In this document: positions 62,447 to 64,000 of the stretch, piece after piece | Layout: every line of letters starts with the position of its first letter | How positions within the stretch are numbered: the stretch's first letter is position 1 | Assembly (NCBI RefSeq): GCF_932526225.1 | Contig: NC_064041.1 | Span: forward strand, 12,883,951-12,947,950 | Direction of reading: 5' to 3' | Source: Nematostella vectensis | Taxonomy: Eukaryota > Cnidaria > Anthozoa > Actiniaria > Edwardsiidae | Length of the DNA stretch: 64,000 bases | The notes under the pieces: model-generated | Databases searched by the model: none | What the model was told of the DNA's origin: nothing | The model's input: only the letters and a program-made list of their open reading frames with translations | Translations under genes and position numbers: made by a program

Positions 62447-62866
62447 CTTATTACACTTAATTTTCGCGTCACTTTAATTTCGCGAATTTGGCGATTTTAA
62501 AAGATTCGCGAAAATAAAGTGACACGATGAAAGTGAAGTGATGGAAACACCTTGTCTATTTAGTCATCTAATGTACATAGTACGGTAAGGGGTTGAGTTG
62601 GACTTGTATTTATATATATATTTTTTAAACTAAATTTAGCTCATCCATTTTTTGTTACGAATTGTTCTAGTTTTGATGATTACAGCACATTTTAATTCCA
62701 CTTGTTTTGCTTGATTTTATTATCCCAAAATCGCGAAATCGCGAAAGTAAAGTGATCTGTTTTTTTTTTCCACGAAAAATATGAAAATCGTGAAAATAAA
62801 GTGTCGCGAAGTATCGCCATCTCAAAATCGCGAAATTTTGACGTCGCGAAAATTATGTGTAATAAG
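62447..62866. mobile_element. MITE with ends cttattacacttaattttcg
   Basis: The left end cttattacacttaattttcg is matched inversely by cgaaaattatgtgtaataag on the right. The interior repeats tcgcgaaaataaagtg-type motifs in both orientations. 420 bp, no reading frame. Confidence 0.85.
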
Positions 62867-64000
62867 ATATACATATACGTAGAAGCTAAAAAAAGGCTAA
62901 TTTTCTAAAATTGCTTGATACAAGCTACATGTTTTAGTGTCCTTCAAAATTTTCGATAAATTACAGTATAAATACATTAGAATACCCTCGGATCTCAGTG
63001 TATTACTGAATCCCTTTAGGAATTTAGAAATTGGTTTAAGTAAAGGATATGTGAATACGTCTGAATGCTTCTAAATTCTAAACTTTAAGTTCTAAATTTA
63101 AAAAAAAACATAGACATCTTTTATCTGACACAATGCTAGATGCAAGTAACGAAACCCTGACACAATGCTAGATTACTACAAAATAACAAACAGTAAAATT
63201 ATTTTTAATGGAATATCGCAGGAGTTAAAGGTCTTTCAGTCTTTGTTTGTAATATTTGCTGGTATTCAGACTTACAGTAGTTTACTAAACTTTGATGCAA
63301 ATGTGCCTCAGATAAGAAGCACAAGAGAATCGTTTTAAATCGTAAACATCTTCGTCACACGAGCATAAATCGCATAACAATAATTCAACAGGAAAACAAA
63401 AACAATTGTACTTGAGAACAGGCTCGTGTCAGCGAGAAAATATCAACCCCGATTAGCGAGACCCCTCTAAAATATTAAACAAACATGTTGTGACGTGATC
63501 TACGGCGACAGGGACAAAATCCCTGCAGAACATACACACTCGAATGATCGATCTGTCCTGGAACGTTTGATCGTAACCGAACGTTTGATCACGATATGTA
63601 AATTTTGTTGTCATTTGTACTAGCAGGTGACCCATAAGGTTCAGAAGGCGTTAGAAACAGTCAGATTCGGTGGGTAAACGCGACAGGGATTAGTAGTGTT
63701 TGAACACTTGATCCAAGAACGCTTCGCCATGCACGAATGCGTAAGAAAAAAATACGCGCTAAGAACTATAAACAGCCGCTTCGTCCTGGTGTGTATTTTG
63801 ATGGAAGCTGAGAGCACTTGAATGGCTTCCTAGATACAATGATTAGGCAGATATGTTGCTAACGGTTTACTAAGTTAAAAAAAAAATAGTAGTAAAACTT
63901 AACTGATATTGATTTAACAATCAGAGTAAAACCACTCCAAAGCAATCATGGGAATATACGCGTAGTAAATCGTATCTTGCTCGATCAAAACAGCCAGAGT

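Larger units (their letters stand above)
61620..64000. other. Presumed 5' intron of the whirlin-like gene
   Basis: The left-most whirlin exon begins in the middle of the end of the first PDZ domain (IIRSSKKLSVVV), so the preceding exon must be further right. I found no matching exon up to 64000. The interval contains two inverted-repeat elements and otherwise AT-rich sequence. Confidence 0.5.

Overview
The window is animal nuclear DNA, AT-rich and intron-rich. It carries four protein-coding genes, all on the minus strand and all split by many introns. None is delimited by a single long reading frame; I built the gene models by hand from splice sites, codon phase and remembered family motifs. 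Read left to right they are: the 5' two-thirds of QTRT2 (queuine tRNA-ribosyltransferase accessory subunit; its 3' end lies off the left edge), a complete PRRC2/BAT2-family gene (11 coding exons, 2859 aa), a complete SLC44/CTL choline-transporter-like gene (28 coding exons, 687 aa, with a second set of 5' exons), and the 3' part of a whirlin/PDZD7-like scaffold gene (its 5' end lies off the right edge). A tRNA-Arg(TCG) gene sits on the plus strand inside QTRT2 intron 1.

The host is most likely an invertebrate and probably an anthozoan cnidarian (sea anemone or coral). That is an inference from gene content, intron sizes, a Penelope-like element and several MITE-like families (ends resembling tagcctgcgtagcaagc, ggcgtagccagg, and long G runs). 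I cannot name the species.

Layout: 1-6104 QTRT2, with a Penelope-like endonuclease relic and a LINE relic in intron 2; 6105-7171 a short intergenic gap with a nested MITE; 7172-22089 PRRC2, with one intron holding a reverse-transcriptase relic that has become two minisatellites; 22090-26735 intergenic, dominated by a roughly 2.4-kb inverted-repeat element with a small open reading frame at its centre; 26736-47139 SLC44; 47140-51860 intergenic with a 0.7-kb hairpin element; 51861-61619 whirlin-like; 61620-64000 no exon found, probably intron of the same gene.

The most striking pattern is in the SLC44 gene. Several of its intronic tandem arrays begin exactly at, or copy, an exon boundary: the donors of exons 14, 17 and 20, the acceptor side of exon 21, and two partial copies of the exon 3 acceptor. 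The result is dozens of decoy splice sites. In the whirlin-like gene a minisatellite similarly supplies the stop codon. The four genes show no shared pathway; their common strand is probably incidental.
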